NCBI GenBank assembly: GCA_010094025.1
Contig: ML991776.1
Location: 1-64,000, forward strand
DNA length: 64,000 nt
From: Viridothelium virens
Taxonomy: Eukaryota > Ascomycota > Dothideomycetes > Trypetheliales > Trypetheliaceae
Direction of reading: 5' to 3'
The position numbers were made by a program, and so were the translations under genes. Position 1 is the first letter of the stretch. Every line of letters starts with the position of its first letter. Positions 23,488 through 34,924 of this stretch are shown here, piece by piece. The notes below the pieces were generated by a model. It had not been told where the DNA came from. It made no database searches and was given only the letters and a program-made list of their open reading frames with translations.

Positions 23488-24005
23488 TCTGACTTCCCCT
23501 CAACCTTACGAGACGGCAGAGAAAAAGTATCACGCTTGAACTGCTCCTCGCCGATGAGATAGCACATGAATAAAATATGCGACCTTATCGTGGATGGCTA
23601 ATACTACGTTGGGAAAGATGCTGGCACGACTCCGCATAGGGCGTGTCATTGCAGCGAAAAGCAGCTCCAGGTCTTAAGTCCCACCAAGTCGACCAAGAGA
23701 TCTCCCGAGAAACGGTTACGGCACGTGTGGCGATAGGACGATCTGTGCCGCATCTAGCAGGGAAAGTGGCCCGACAGCAGGGATAGGGATTGCCTGCAGT
23801 CCTAGCACTCGGAATCATTCTGTTCCGTGCAAACAGAGATCATGGGAAGTCTTGGCGAGAAGGTGAAGGGTGACCTGGTAAAAAGCTACCTAGTAAACAT
23901 CGATTGTCTGGCAGGTTTCTGGCTTGCAAATGTTTCAAACAATAACCGGAGATCACGAAACGTCCGGAGATCTCTCAGTCTTTCATTAAAAACCCATTGG
24001 AGACG
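23488..24005. other. Divergent intergenic region
   Basis: Shared upstream region of the agmatinase (-) and DHA2 transporter (+) genes, about 520 bp. No ORF is supported. Confidence 0.5.
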
Positions 24006-26198
24006 ATGAATCTCGATCCAGTTAGCGGTCAGACGGAAAGCCCCACGGAGAGCTCCACCACCACCGCCAGTAAACCGTCGCAGCCACTGTCGGCCCCCTC
24101 TACAACAATCAACAACCACGACTCCTTGAGCGATGGTTCGCTAAATAAGGAAACCAATGGGGGCATTAGTGCAGCGAACCATCAAAGACTAGGCAGTGCA
24201 AAAGCTCTGCAGGGACCCGATACTAAAGAAACGGTTGAGGAAAAAAGCAATGGTATAATCATAGGCCCAAACACGACGGTTCCCGGGGATGAAAAATTCT
24301 CCTCTAATAAGACAGCCAGCGAGGGAGATGCCCAGGAAGAAGCTATCACCAACCCTCAGGACGCAGAGAAGAACTACAGCAACGACGAAATCAGAGAAAC
24401 ACCCCCAAGCCAAGACGAAGACACCACCACCGAAGATGAAACCATCTACCCCGGCGGCTTCAAGCTCGCCATCCTCTCCTTCGGCCTCTGCCTCGCCCTC
24501 TTCGTCGTCGCCCTCGACAACACCATCATCGCCACCGCCATCCCGCGCATCACCAGCGTCTTCGACTCGCTCGACGACGTCGGCTGGTACGGCTCCTCCT
24601 ACCTGCTCACCACGACGTCGCTGCAGCCGTCGTTCGGCAAGGTCTACACCTACATGGACGTGAAGTACACCTACCTCGCGGCGCTCGTCATCTTCGAGGT
24701 CGGCTCCATCCTCTGCGCCGCCGCGACCTCCTCCAAGATGCTGATCGTCGGGCGCGCGGTTGCGGGCGCGGGCGCTGCTGCCCTCTTCTCTGGCGGCATG
24801 ACCATCATCGGGTTTGCGGTGCCGTTGAGGAGGCGACCCTTCTATATTGCGCTGCTGGCGAGTATGTTTGGCATCTCGTCCATCGTGGGCCCGATCCTTG
24901 GCGGGGCGTTGACGGATCGCGTGAGCTGGCGCTGGTGCTTCTGGATTAATTTGCCGTTTGGAGGTGTGGCGATTGCTGTGGTGGCTATCTTCTTTGAGAA
25001 CCCGAAGAGGAGGCATACGGAGATGAGCGTGAGGCAGAAGATTGCGGAGGTGGATTTAGTCGGGGCGTTTCTTCTGATTTGCGCCATCGTGTGTCTGTTG
25101 CTGGCACTGCAGTGGGGAGGGACGACATATCCGTGGCATGATTCGAAGATTTGGGGTTGTATCCTTGGCTTTGGCTTGATCCTGATCGTTTTCATAGTAC
25201 ATCAGTCATACAGAGGTAAGAAGCATTTCACATTTCGTTTCCTACTAAACTTCCTGAGAAAGCAGTGCGGCAGTCCAACGCCCCACCACCATTAAGTTAT
25301 TGCTTGAGCATCGGGGTTTTTATGAGAAAAACCAATGTAGAGATTCTTCTTAGTATGCTAATCACTGACGTTGACACAGGTGACCGAGCAACAATTCCAC
25401 CAAGGATACTCTTGAAGCAACGCACTGTCTTCGCGTGCGCATGGTTCAGCTGTTTCCTGGCAATGGGCCTTTACGCTCACATCTACTACTTACCCATCTA
25501 TTTCCAAGCCGTCAAGGGCACCACTGCAGAGGGCTCTGGAATAAGACTGATCGCCTATCTTGTGAGCAACACGATTGTGTCGATTCTGGTTGGAGGCGCC
25601 ATAACTGCCTTGGGCTACTACGCTCCCTTCATGATCATCGCTGCTATAATCTTCACCATCGGCGCGGGCCTACTCACCACATTACACGTAGACTCGAGTA
25701 GAGCGACGTGGATAGGCTATCAGGTCCTTACTGGCGCCGGCTCTGGCATTGGCGTTCAAATTCCTTTTACGGCAGTGCAAGTCGTTTTGGACTCAAAAGA
25801 TATGCCCAGCGGAAGTGAGTGCTTACTTTTCATCTCGCCTTTCGGAACGTTTTGACTAATGTGGACGGGCAGATGCAATAACAATTTTCTTCAATACTCT
25901 CGGTGGTGCCATTTCCGTCTCTGCCGTCGAGAATATCTTCCTCAATAAGCTCGTTCAGGAAGTCCCTAAGTACGTACCCGGCCTCGATCCAACCTTAATA
26001 ATCAACTCTGGAGCGACACATATTCGCGATATTGTGACACCTGCGCAGCTACCGGGAGTTTTATATGCGTACAATAAGGCCATCACAACAGCTTTCATAC
26101 TAGGCGTTGTGACTGGTGGTCTTTGTTTCTTCTTTAGCCTTTTCGTAGAATGGCGGAGCGTCAAGGGTAAGAAGATGATCGCTGCTGGCGGTGCCTAA
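24006..26198 (+). CDS. DHA2-family MFS transporter (14 TM), 656 aa
   Basis: Drug:H+ antiporter-2 type, plasma or vacuolar membrane. Exons are 24006-25215, 25380-25814 and 25873-26198. Intron 1 is long for this window (164 nt). A hydrophilic Ser/Thr/Glu-rich N-terminus of about 150 residues precedes helix 1 (AILSFGLCLALFVVALDNTI, containing the DHA2-type LDNTI motif). Other signatures are VGWYGSSYLLTTTSLQPSFG, GRAVAGAGAAALFSGG, SSIVGPILGGALTD then VSWRWCFWINLPFG, and DRATIPPRILLKQR at the exon 1/2 junction. These match fungal toxin, siderophore and drug exporters of this class. No biosynthetic cluster surrounds it, so substrate is open. It is convergent with the ClC gene, stop to stop about 65 bp apart. 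Confidence 0.9.
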
Positions 26199-26263
26199 GC
26201 TTCCAGCAAGGCCACGATGGGGAGGTCTTGATGCAGAATAGAATATATTAATAGAAAACGCGA

Positions 26264-28552
26264 TTAATGCTTTAATCCATCCAGATAATTCACTAATCGT
26301 TTCTTGATAATGACCCCAATGAGCTTCCCTGTCCCTTCCTCGGTAACGCATAGATATCTCAAGCCCAAGCTACCAAACATACTGACGGCGTATTCAATGG
26401 GGGCTTTGGCGCTCAAGGACAAGGGCGTTCGATCCACGAATCCTGCAAGGTCGATCTCTTCGGCAGGATCGTCTTCATCGAGATTGGGTGCGGTGCCAAG
26501 TAACCTGACTCTTGCGTTCTCTCCATACACTTTGCCAATTTCTCTCAAGCCGAACTGCAATTCCCCTTCTGCCAGGTATCCTTGCAACATACCGCCCTGA
26601 ACAAGCACCAAGCCGGCATCCATTAATCCTCTTCTCTCCAGCAATTGCAGCTTCTTCTCCAACAGTGATTGATCGACCACATTATTGGTGGGTACCTCCA
26701 CGATGATCTCCTGCATTGTCTGAAGCGGTGGGATAAGCTCTTCCACAAGAGCCGATGGATGGGCTTGGACAAGTTGCATTGAGTGATCCAGGTCTAGGAA
26801 AGGATGAGCCAGTATCGTCTGAGCTAAGTCATATACGGATTCCTGGGACATCAAATCAGCAACCCATTTCGCGACCAATATCGCGATCATGTGAGGTACG
26901 ATGTATTCCAATTCGCCGGTGAGTTCGAACATAATGACACAGAGGGAAATCGTCATCCTTGATACTCCGGCTAAAAAGGCTGCAGCTCCGACCATAGCGA
27001 AGATGCCAGGTGAAATAGTGGTGACCATCTGGCCGACTAGGCGACCGAAAAGGGCCCCAGCATCAAGAGACGGAATGATAATGCCAGATGGGACTTTGCA
27101 TCCAAACGTGATTGTGGTCAGCACCAACTTAACGACCAGGCCGTACGCAAGCCACGCCTTGTAATCCCAAGCACCATCGTCTCGTTGCTCATTCTTACAC
27201 ACCCAAGAGCTATAGCCGTGAGCACCACGGCAATCGATGAGTAAATTTTTGATGACAACGTCACCGGGCTCTCGAATGACAGGATTAGGGTACTGTAGTA
27301 ACGCGGTCACAAGGACTACCAGAGCCACTTCAAACACTGGGTGCTTCTTGATAATGTTGAATCCTCGAAACCACTTTGACCATGCATAATTGGCCCGGCA
27401 GAAGATTCCCCCAAAGAGGCCCCCCACAATACCAAGCAGGATGAATATCAGGTAATGTTGTGGTTCATACGAAGTGCCGTAGTTCGTTTCGAAAAGGACC
27501 AATTTGCCGGTCCCCGTGGGATTCAGTTCTTTTAGCACCATGGCAGCAACCAGCGAACATAAGAATGCGCGCCAGAGGACTTTTCTAGGGAAATAGGTAC
27601 TAATCTCCTCATAACTGAAGAGTACACCGCCGATTGGGGCACCGAAAGCCACGCTCAGACCAGACGCGCAAGCGGCAGATAATAATTCTCGTAATTTGCG
27701 TCCATTATCACGGTACTTAGGAAACCACATAGCCACTAGATAGCCGGCGCATGTCGAAATGTGGACAAAGGGCCCTTCCTTTCCGAGACACATACCTGTG
27801 GCAACAGCAAAGACAGCTCCAAATCCCTTGACGACGAGTACTTTGAAGTCGAGAAAATGTGGTATGACAAATCCAGACAAGATGGTCTTAATCTCAGGGA
27901 TGCCGCTCCCCGCTGCCATGTACATCGTTTTGGTTTGAGGAGTGGCAGCCTGTACCGATTCATACCCATTGAATTTGATATCTCCATTACCAACGGCAGC
28001 GGGGAGACTACTCCTGGTTAACATTGCAGCGCTAGCGCTGACGATGCCAAAGAGCATTGCCCATGCCACATAGATGGCAAAAGCTGGAATATATCCGGTA
28101 CTCCAGGGTACCCACCTTGCACAGGCCTCTCTTGTGGCAACTGGATTGTAACTACAATAACCAAACTTCCAGTCACTCACGGTTGCCTCGGCGACATCCA
28201 CCAGAAAAGCAACGCAGGCAGTGATAGCACCAATGATAACGACGGCGATCCATCCTGAGCAAGAGTCAAGCAGAGAGCGGATGCCATCTCGTACGCTTCG
28301 GCCTGAATGCACATTGCGGCGACGATACGAGTCTTTGATCAGGTCGTGAAGCCAATCAATGGTTGTGTAGTTATTGTAGGGCAGCCGCTCTCCTACTGGG
28401 TTCCCGGACATCAAGAGCTCATCCTTCGTGACATGAGACTCTAAAATGGAGCTGGCTTCCTCGTCCCGCTGCCATATGTTCAACCTGCGATCGGAGGAAA
28501 TAGAAAGAAGTGGCGTATGCTCGTTATTCTGATGGTCCTGCGGCACGGCCAT
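26264..28552 (-). CDS. ClC-family chloride/proton exchanger, 762 aa
   Basis: Voltage-gated chloride channel family, intracellular CLC-3/Gef1-like group, likely in endosomal, Golgi or vacuolar membrane. Single exon. Selectivity and gating motifs are present: GSGIPEIK (about residues 217-224), GKEGPFVH (about 256-263, with the gating Glu), and FSYEEISTYFPRKVLWRAFL (about 311-330, with the Glu used for proton transfer in exchangers). Presence of both Glu residues favours 2Cl-/H+ exchange over a pure channel. GCKVPSGIIIPSLDAGALFG contains the third anion-binding block. The C-terminal 170 residues form a CBS pair (VEELIPPLQTMQEII and TPLSLSAKAPIEYAVSMFG). Yeast Gef1 acidifies vesicles and supports copper and iron loading; a similar role is inferred. 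Confidence 0.92.
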   Translation of the reverse strand: MAVPQDHQNNEHTPLLSISSDRRLNIWQRDEEASSILESHVTKDELLMSGNPVGERLPYNNYTTIDWLHDLIKDSYRRRNVHSGRSVRDGIRSLLDSCSGWIAVVIIGAITACVAFLVDVAEATVSDWKFGYCSYNPVATREACARWVPWSTGYIPAFAIYVAWAMLFGIVSASAAMLTRSSLPAAVGNGDIKFNGYESVQAATPQTKTMYMAAGSGIPEIKTILSGFVIPHFLDFKVLVVKGFGAVFAVATGMCLGKEGPFVHISTCAGYLVAMWFPKYRDNGRKLRELLSAACASGLSVAFGAPIGGVLFSYEEISTYFPRKVLWRAFLCSLVAAMVLKELNPTGTGKLVLFETNYGTSYEPQHYLIFILLGIVGGLFGGIFCRANYAWSKWFRGFNIIKKHPVFEVALVVLVTALLQYPNPVIREPGDVVIKNLLIDCRGAHGYSSWVCKNEQRDDGAWDYKAWLAYGLVVKLVLTTITFGCKVPSGIIIPSLDAGALFGRLVGQMVTTISPGIFAMVGAAAFLAGVSRMTISLCVIMFELTGELEYIVPHMIAILVAKWVADLMSQESVYDLAQTILAHPFLDLDHSMQLVQAHPSALVEELIPPLQTMQEIIVEVPTNNVVDQSLLEKKLQLLERRGLMDAGLVLVQGGMLQGYLAEGELQFGLREIGKVYGENARVRLLGTAPNLDEDDPAEEIDLAGFVDRTPLSLSAKAPIEYAVSMFGSLGLRYLCVTEEGTGKLIGVIIKKRLVNYLDGLKH

Positions 28553-29450
28553 GATTCGGAGTTATTCCCCAGATCGAGGAGCAATGAGGATAGATGATCC
28601 AAGGCATTTTGAGGGACGACGAAGATATTGTTATGTGACACGATGACGCTTCTCCACGGCGGAAGCAGGCCTGCAAATCATTTTGGAGTCTTCCAAGTGG
28701 ACACAGGCCAGGCTTATCAGTTGGTGACTTGAAAAGCCACGATTCGGGCTCGTCCAGCGATAAGCGCCACCATCGGGCATCTAGGCTTCCGAACAGTATT
28801 TAAAGCTTGGGTCGCTTTTTGGAATCATGAGATCCCTAAAACGTGCATGCAAGTCACCCAAATCATCGACGTTTCTTTCAGTCGCGGCGGTTTGTCGAGG
28901 CCGCAGGAGATGGTTCGCAATGTACTCCGTACCTACCTGAAAGGTTCCTCGACAGCGATTGGCCGCAATCGGTACGTTACTCGGAGATATCCCCGACGTC
29001 TGATGCACGTGAAATACTGTCACGTGTCAGGTACCACTTGTCCCTGCCGGGCAAAGGTGGAATGCTGATCCCCCGCTTTCCCCTGTGTTGAGAACGGGCG
29101 ACGAAGAGATTTCTGAGGACCCTATGCAAGATAATTAAGCAGCAGCGGCTTGATGCAGGTAACAAGTCGCATGACTTCACCCGAGGTACCCTGCCTGCTA
29201 TTTTCCGATCTTATTCAATTTCATAGCCAACACAAAACCCCCAATCCCACTCCCACGCCCTCGAACGCCTCCAATTGGTTATTCACTTACCCCCCCGCAG
29301 TTCTACGTCACCTTGTAAGAGCCTCGTTCGGCAGTCTGTCTCCAATGCAAACCTTCTTCCGGCAATTGGAGTCTTGTTTGTCCCTGGGACGTTAAAACCA
29401 AAGCCATTCCCAAACGGACGTCGAGAGTACTACGTGGTAACTACCCAACA
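28553..29450. other. Divergent intergenic region
   Basis: Shared upstream region of the ClC (-) and ethanolamine kinase (+) genes. A TACTCCGTA element lies at 28923-28931. No ORF with a domain is seen. Confidence 0.5.
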
Positions 29451-30928
29451 ATGATAATGACGAATCCTACCGATACCAATGGACGGGCAGGTCCCGTAAA
29501 GCATCTTCCCCTATACTTCGACAACAACGATGCCGAGACAACAGCCACCAAGCTTGCCTTTGCCCTCTTTCCCGAGTGGGAACACTCAGAAGGGGCCCTG
29601 GACTTTACTCGCTTTACCGATGGAATCACTAATAATGTACGTTAAAAGGCAAGCCTCCTCGCTGCCCGGATTCTGAAACGCCGATGTTGATGGCAATTCA
29701 GTTGTTGAAAATTGGAAAGAGACGTCCTGGATGGACAGAAGAGCAGACAGATGCAGATGCCATATTATTACGAGCGTACGGACGAGGGACTGATGTCTTG
29801 ATAGACCGGGAACGTATGATATCGACGCCGTGCCATCTTTGACCTTTGCTGACACCTCTCCCAGGTGAGATCCGAGCACATTCGGTCCTCTCCAGCCAAA
29901 GCCTAGCACCTCCCCTCCTTGCTCATTTCGAAAATGGATTACTATATAGATTCATGCGAGGCACAGTTTGTACACCCGAAGATCTCCGGAGACCAGAAGT
30001 TTATCGTGGGGTAGCTAGTCGACTAGGGCAATGGCATGCAGTGCTTCCAGTGTCTGCGATAGCGTCGAAGCCTAGCCCAACATATGCACCATCTCCAGTC
30101 GACTCGTTACTCGGTGATCGGCAATCTACAGACGCGGTCGTTGACGGTGACACGAAGAAGACTCCACGGGATAATGCTGCACCTACGCCTAATCTTTGGG
30201 GGATCATGCAAAGATGGATACAAGCCCTCCCCACCGATACCGAGGCCAAGTTGCAACGAAGAGACCAACTGCAACAAGAGCTGGAGTGGATCGTAAAAGA
30301 ACTAGGCGACACCCCCGGCATCGGAGATAGCCCCTACGTCTTCAGCCACTGTGACCTCCTCTCCGGCAACGTCATCATCATGGCCGACGCAGACAACCCC
30401 AAAGATACTACCCTCTCCTCCGCCAAGCCAGACTCAACCCCCCTCAACATCTCCTTCATCGACTACGAATACGCCACCCCTGCGCCCGCCGCCTTCGATC
30501 TTGCCAACCACTTCGCCGAATGGGCCGGCTTCGACTGCGACCACGCGAGCGTGCCCACCCGCTCTCAACGCCGAGATTTCTTGCGTCACTATCTGGACGC
30601 CTACAATACGCATACTCAACACAACCACTCCTCGACTACCGCCACGGATGCAGATCTTCAGCAGCTCGTCGAGCAGGTCGATCGGTTTCGCGGCCTGCCG
30701 GGCTTCTACTGGGGCATCTGGGCGCTGATCCAGGCGTTGATCAGTCAGATTGAGTTTGACTATGCGGGCTATGCGGAGGTGCGGTTGGGGGAGTATTGGG
30801 CCTGGAAGGAGGCGGAAGGGTGGGAGGGGAAGACAGGTGTGAGAGGGAGTGGAGTGGGGTCGGGAGCGGAGGTTGATGGGGGTGGGAAGGAGGCTCCGCT
30901 GAGGGAGCGGAGGTGGGCGGAGGACTAG
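29451..30928 (+). CDS. Ethanolamine kinase
   Basis: Phosphorylates ethanolamine, the first step of the CDP-ethanolamine (Kennedy) route to phosphatidylethanolamine; cytosolic. Exons are 29451-29636, 29702-29813 and 29865-30928, giving 453 residues. Exon 1 ends in FTDGITNN, followed by LLKIGKRRPGW (nucleotide-binding hairpin) and LLRAYGRGTDVLIDREREI, which is characteristic of this subfamily. The Brenner-type motif is SHCDLLSGNVI and the metal-binding block is FIDYEYATPAPAAFDLANHF. The terminal part contains LPGFYWGIWALIQA, conserved in choline/ethanolamine kinases. An inserted acidic and Pro-rich stretch sits between the lobes, and the C-terminus ends in a Gly/Glu-rich tail beyond the family core. 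Choline kinase is less likely because of the RAYGRGTDVLIDRE block. Confidence 0.9.
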
Positions 30929-31713
30929 GTGCTGAGACAGGTAGTCTCTCCGCACACGAACTGACAGACGTATGTATGTGTGCTGAAGGCTTTCACTTTG
31001 TGGGTCCCCTTTTTTCATATACCTTGACTATTGCTAGAGTATCTGTTTTCGGCACGGGATGGACGGATGGGTTGATCGGTTGAATAAGATGAATGGGACG
31101 GGGTTGTGCAAGAACCTGGAGAAACCACTGCGAAGGGGCGGGGCTCTCCGCCATCATTCCACTGTGGTTTCAACAACCGCATGCCGCGCGTACTTGTGTT
31201 TGCGTTTGCCTACTGACCTTGGGAGGCTGACTGGCTGGTTGTTCACGGATTTGTTCGGATGCTCAACAGCAGAGTGCAGATCTGACGAGGAGAATTCCAG
31301 CCCTCGGTTTTGCATTGCCCAAAGCGACAAGAGCCGATTGCAGCTACGATACTCCGTTAAAAGTTTTCAAATTTTGTACTTACGTTGCCCAATGCGACTT
31401 ACCTGGACCGGAACTGACATGCTGTGACTGATCTGATACTCATTGACCGTGAAGACGCTGAGTAGTTGTCCATTTGCATTAAAAAAAAAAAAAGAGGTAC
31501 GATTGCTCGTCTATAATAGTATACCCGTCAACTCATGAGAGTCGCGTTCATTGAAATTTTCACAACAATCCTCCAAATGGATATCGCACATGGAAAGTGA
31601 CGCTCGAACTATATAACTTCTGGAAACGGAGCAGCTGCCTCTGTGCTACCAATTGTCCACAGTGCGGTCACGTTTCTTTTTCCAAGCAAAATCTCTAAAC
31701 GCTCGTAAAACCC
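30929..31713. other. Convergent intergenic region
   Basis: 3' regions of the ethanolamine kinase (+) and FarA-like (-) genes. It contains a 13-nt A run near 31482-31494. No gene seen. Confidence 0.5.
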
Positions 31714-34700
31714 CTACGTGGAAGCCGCAAGATCATTGTCGGCCCCCTCACTTTTCGCTTCTGCAGATTTCTCCCATCCGTCCCCTTTCATCTCCTCCAA
31801 CCCATCTTTCTCCTGCCCCGCATCCTCGCCCTTTCCTTCCATCTTTTCTTCCTCACCCGCAGCCAACTCCTGAACCTTCACCCCCTCGTCCTCATCTGCA
31901 TCCTCGTCTTCATTCTCCCTCTTCTCCCCTCGCTCCCCAGCATCCATACCAACTCCACCCATCCCCTTCATGAAATCCATGTCAAACGTAAACCCACTAC
32001 TCTCCCCTTGCATCGCCAACCCCGCCCCTCCATCCCCTCCACCCCACTCTCCCCATATCCCTCCACTTTGCACCCCGCTTCCCACTCCGCTCGCGCCGCC
32101 AGCACCACCTCCCGTGCCCCCCAGCATCAAGTCGACATTCAGCCAGCTATCGAAATCCGACTCGAAGTCCGCTGCGCCAGGCGCCGTCGTCGATGACGAA
32201 AAGAGCGCCGTGTCTGCAAGGTTGAGATTGGCATTGGCGTTGGCGTTGGCGTTGGCGTTGGGTATAGATGCGGGCGCGGGGTTGTGCGCGGAGACGGAAT
32301 TGAGGGGACGCTGCTGTTGCTGCTGGGGATCTGCGGGCGCATGAGGTTGGCTGCTGCTGCTGTTTGAGGAGGCGTCGGTGGTGTGGTCGGACATGCTGGA
32401 GTCTGGCGGGGTGGAAGCGAGGAAGGAGTTTAGGCGGGCGGCGACGTCCGCGTCTGAGAGGGGTAGTTGTGAGGGAATGACTGGACTGGATTGAGAAGGG
32501 TCGAGGGAGTGGTGGACGTCCGGGGGTGGGGTGAGTGTTCTAGCTTGTGGTGGGATTGGGGAGCTGATGAGGTTGAGGTTGTGGCCTGCGGCGACAAGGT
32601 TGTCGACGGCAGCGGGACAAGTCGGAACGAATGGCTTTGAGGCTTCTTGAGGTTTGGTGCGCTTGGAGTCAGAGTTATGCTTCGATGGATTATTGAGGTT
32701 GTCTGGGACAGCGATCTCTGCCTTGCGGATCGCGGCCTCGAGGAACGCAGTGCTGTAGTCGGCCGCGGCATAATTATCGCGTAATGTGGACATGACTTGC
32801 ATGCACTGGCAGAAGCCACGGAGGCTGGATCTTCTCGTCTCTTCGTTTGGTGCCTTGATATCTAAAAGATGGATTATGATCGCCGGAAGAAGCACTGTGA
32901 CTCCTGTGGTAGGAAGGTATCTAACCAAGTTGAGGCTGTAGAGATTCTGAGAGATGTTGGTGATTTCATTAGCAGCCAGGCGAACATTACGACGAGAGAC
33001 CTCCAAGAGCTCAGCTCTCGTGTTGCGAGGTGGCATGGAAGGCAGAACCTGAGGTCGATGAAGTGCAGAGAGGGCGCAATAGAACACCAGATGCAGTAGT
33101 GCACGGTGGAGAAGGATCGGACTGGTGCCATTGCTAACTTGGGCAATACTAGCGTGTTGGTATCGCGCTTCTTCGGGCAAGTCTTGTAACCAGCGTTGAA
33201 GCTCATCATCACAAGTTTGGATCTCGTCTGTTTGACAGTCGAGCTTTTTCGGTATCAACATCATTGTCGTCCTCGTGTTGCCTTCATCACTCAATATCCC
33301 TTGGTTGTTGTTGAGGACGGAATATTGCGTACTGAGGACTTGGCTAATGCAAAGACAGAGCTTTGTCTTCTCAATACACATGCTGGCCAGCTGTCTCTGT
33401 GCCTCCACGTCTCGAACGATAACACAGTCTGCTGGTACACATCCAATGTAGTCCGGAAGGGGCGCAATCTCAAAGTCATCCATGGTCATCATGGGTACAT
33501 CGTAATCTTCATTCTTGATCCGAATAGGCCTCCGCATACCAAGAGCAATTAGACGGTCTCGCATATAGAGCGACCACCAAACGCGGCGCCATAACTTCTT
33601 CCGTTTTTGGTCCATGCTGGACCGGTCAGGGTTCCGATGCAGACCAATTGTGTGTGCAAGGGAAATTGCCAACCCCATGTAATGCCATGTATCTTTTTGA
33701 TCGTCGGGCGTCTCATACCAGAATGTCATCAATAAGAGTCCTTGAACAAGTGAAACCCTGTCGATCTCATAGTCAAAGTCATAAAGAAGCTATGTGAAAC
33801 TTAGCACCAATCATCGGCTCAGCAGCTCCATTCGGACTTACCCTTGTCTTTTGGAAAAAGTCTTTGCGCGCCTCCTTTCTGGTATTGTATCCAGCTTTCT
33901 GAAGATGGCTGAAATCCACATACGCAGTACCAACAAACATGACAGCGCTGAATAGGAAGAAGCTGACTCTTCCAGCACTTCCATCCGCAGCGTTGAGAGC
34001 CCTAAGGAAATCATGTAGGTCTAGGAGTGGCATGAAAGGATGGCAGTATTCAATATAGCTGCGGAGCAATTCATTCCGCAGATTAGTGTCGGGAACGGAA
34101 AGAGCTCCTTTTTTCTTGAGATATGCAAGTTCATCTTGTCCAATCCGCGAAGGTATGGGCTTCAGATAGTAGGGGAGCAAAATCGGTGTTGGCTCAGGCG
34201 TTCGAAGCTGAGGCAGAAAGGTTGACTGGCTGTCGAATGGTAAGGAGTTTGGCGGAAATGTAGGAAAGGTTGGCGGAAAGATATTCGTCGCAGCTGAGAG
34301 CCTTCGATTGGTATTTTGTATGTAGTTTGTGCTATTCGCTAGGCTCTGGTCTTTGATTCCGCATTAGTCTCCTTCGCACATGGGAAATGTTCTTTGGCAT
34401 CACCTACAGATTGAATGCGGAACATGCTGGTCTCCGGTGATGCTGCCGCAGGACGAAATGGGCCGATTGGAAGCGGATAAAGATTGCAACGCGTCCAACG
34501 GATTTTGCGGTTCTATCGATCTCCTGCCTGTGAAGGTTGGAGGGTCGACCTCGGTCTGGGTCTCTTCGGGTTTCGTCCATTTTCTGAAAGTTGGCCGTCG
34601 GTGTTAGCTCCGTGGTCGTGCGCTGGCTGCAGCTCTAGAAAATGACATGTGAAAATCTGCTCACTTCTTCCTCTTGCTTTCTGATACCACACACTCAATC

Positions 34701-34924
34701 TCGTCAAGTCGACAGTTGGTACATGGAGCGCCATGTTCGACGACATTGCATCTGACTTTGCGAGCTCTACAGCATTGGCATGCTTTGGAAGCTCTTCTCT
34801 TGACTGCCTTGGCTGGTCTGGCGCCGTTTGCTGCTAGTCCGGCAGTTGAAGCCTTACGCTTTTGCGGCTGGCTAGGATTTTGGGATTCGTGTATGATTTC
34901 TGGAGTTGGAGCGATATCAGACAT
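31714..34924 (-). CDS. Zn2Cys6 transcription factor, FarA/FarB/CTF1 family
   Basis: Nuclear regulator of fatty-acid and cutin catabolism in the family. Exons are 34924-34665, 34583-34404, 34343-33842 and 33789-31714, closing at 1005 residues. The binuclear cluster is Cys49-Cys52-Cys59-Cys68-Cys71-Cys78 (CX2CX6CX8CX2CX6C), with VRCNVVEHGAPCTNCRLDEI. That wording and the preceding KRRASKACQCCRARK are typical of FarA and cutinase transcription factor 1. The middle homology region is well preserved (SYIEYCHPFMPLLDLHDFL, TFWYETPDDQKDTWHYMGLA, RRVWWSLYMRDRLIALGMRR). The C-terminal 350 residues are low complexity, with Asn-Ala repeats around 32230-32260 and a Glu/Asp-rich end. A and B paralogues cannot be separated from one sequence. 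Confidence 0.88.

Noticed and set aside
24189-25016. 275-codon minus-strand ORF over the DHA2 transporter
   Set aside because: Antisense shadow of a well-supported transporter with helix signatures on the plus strand.
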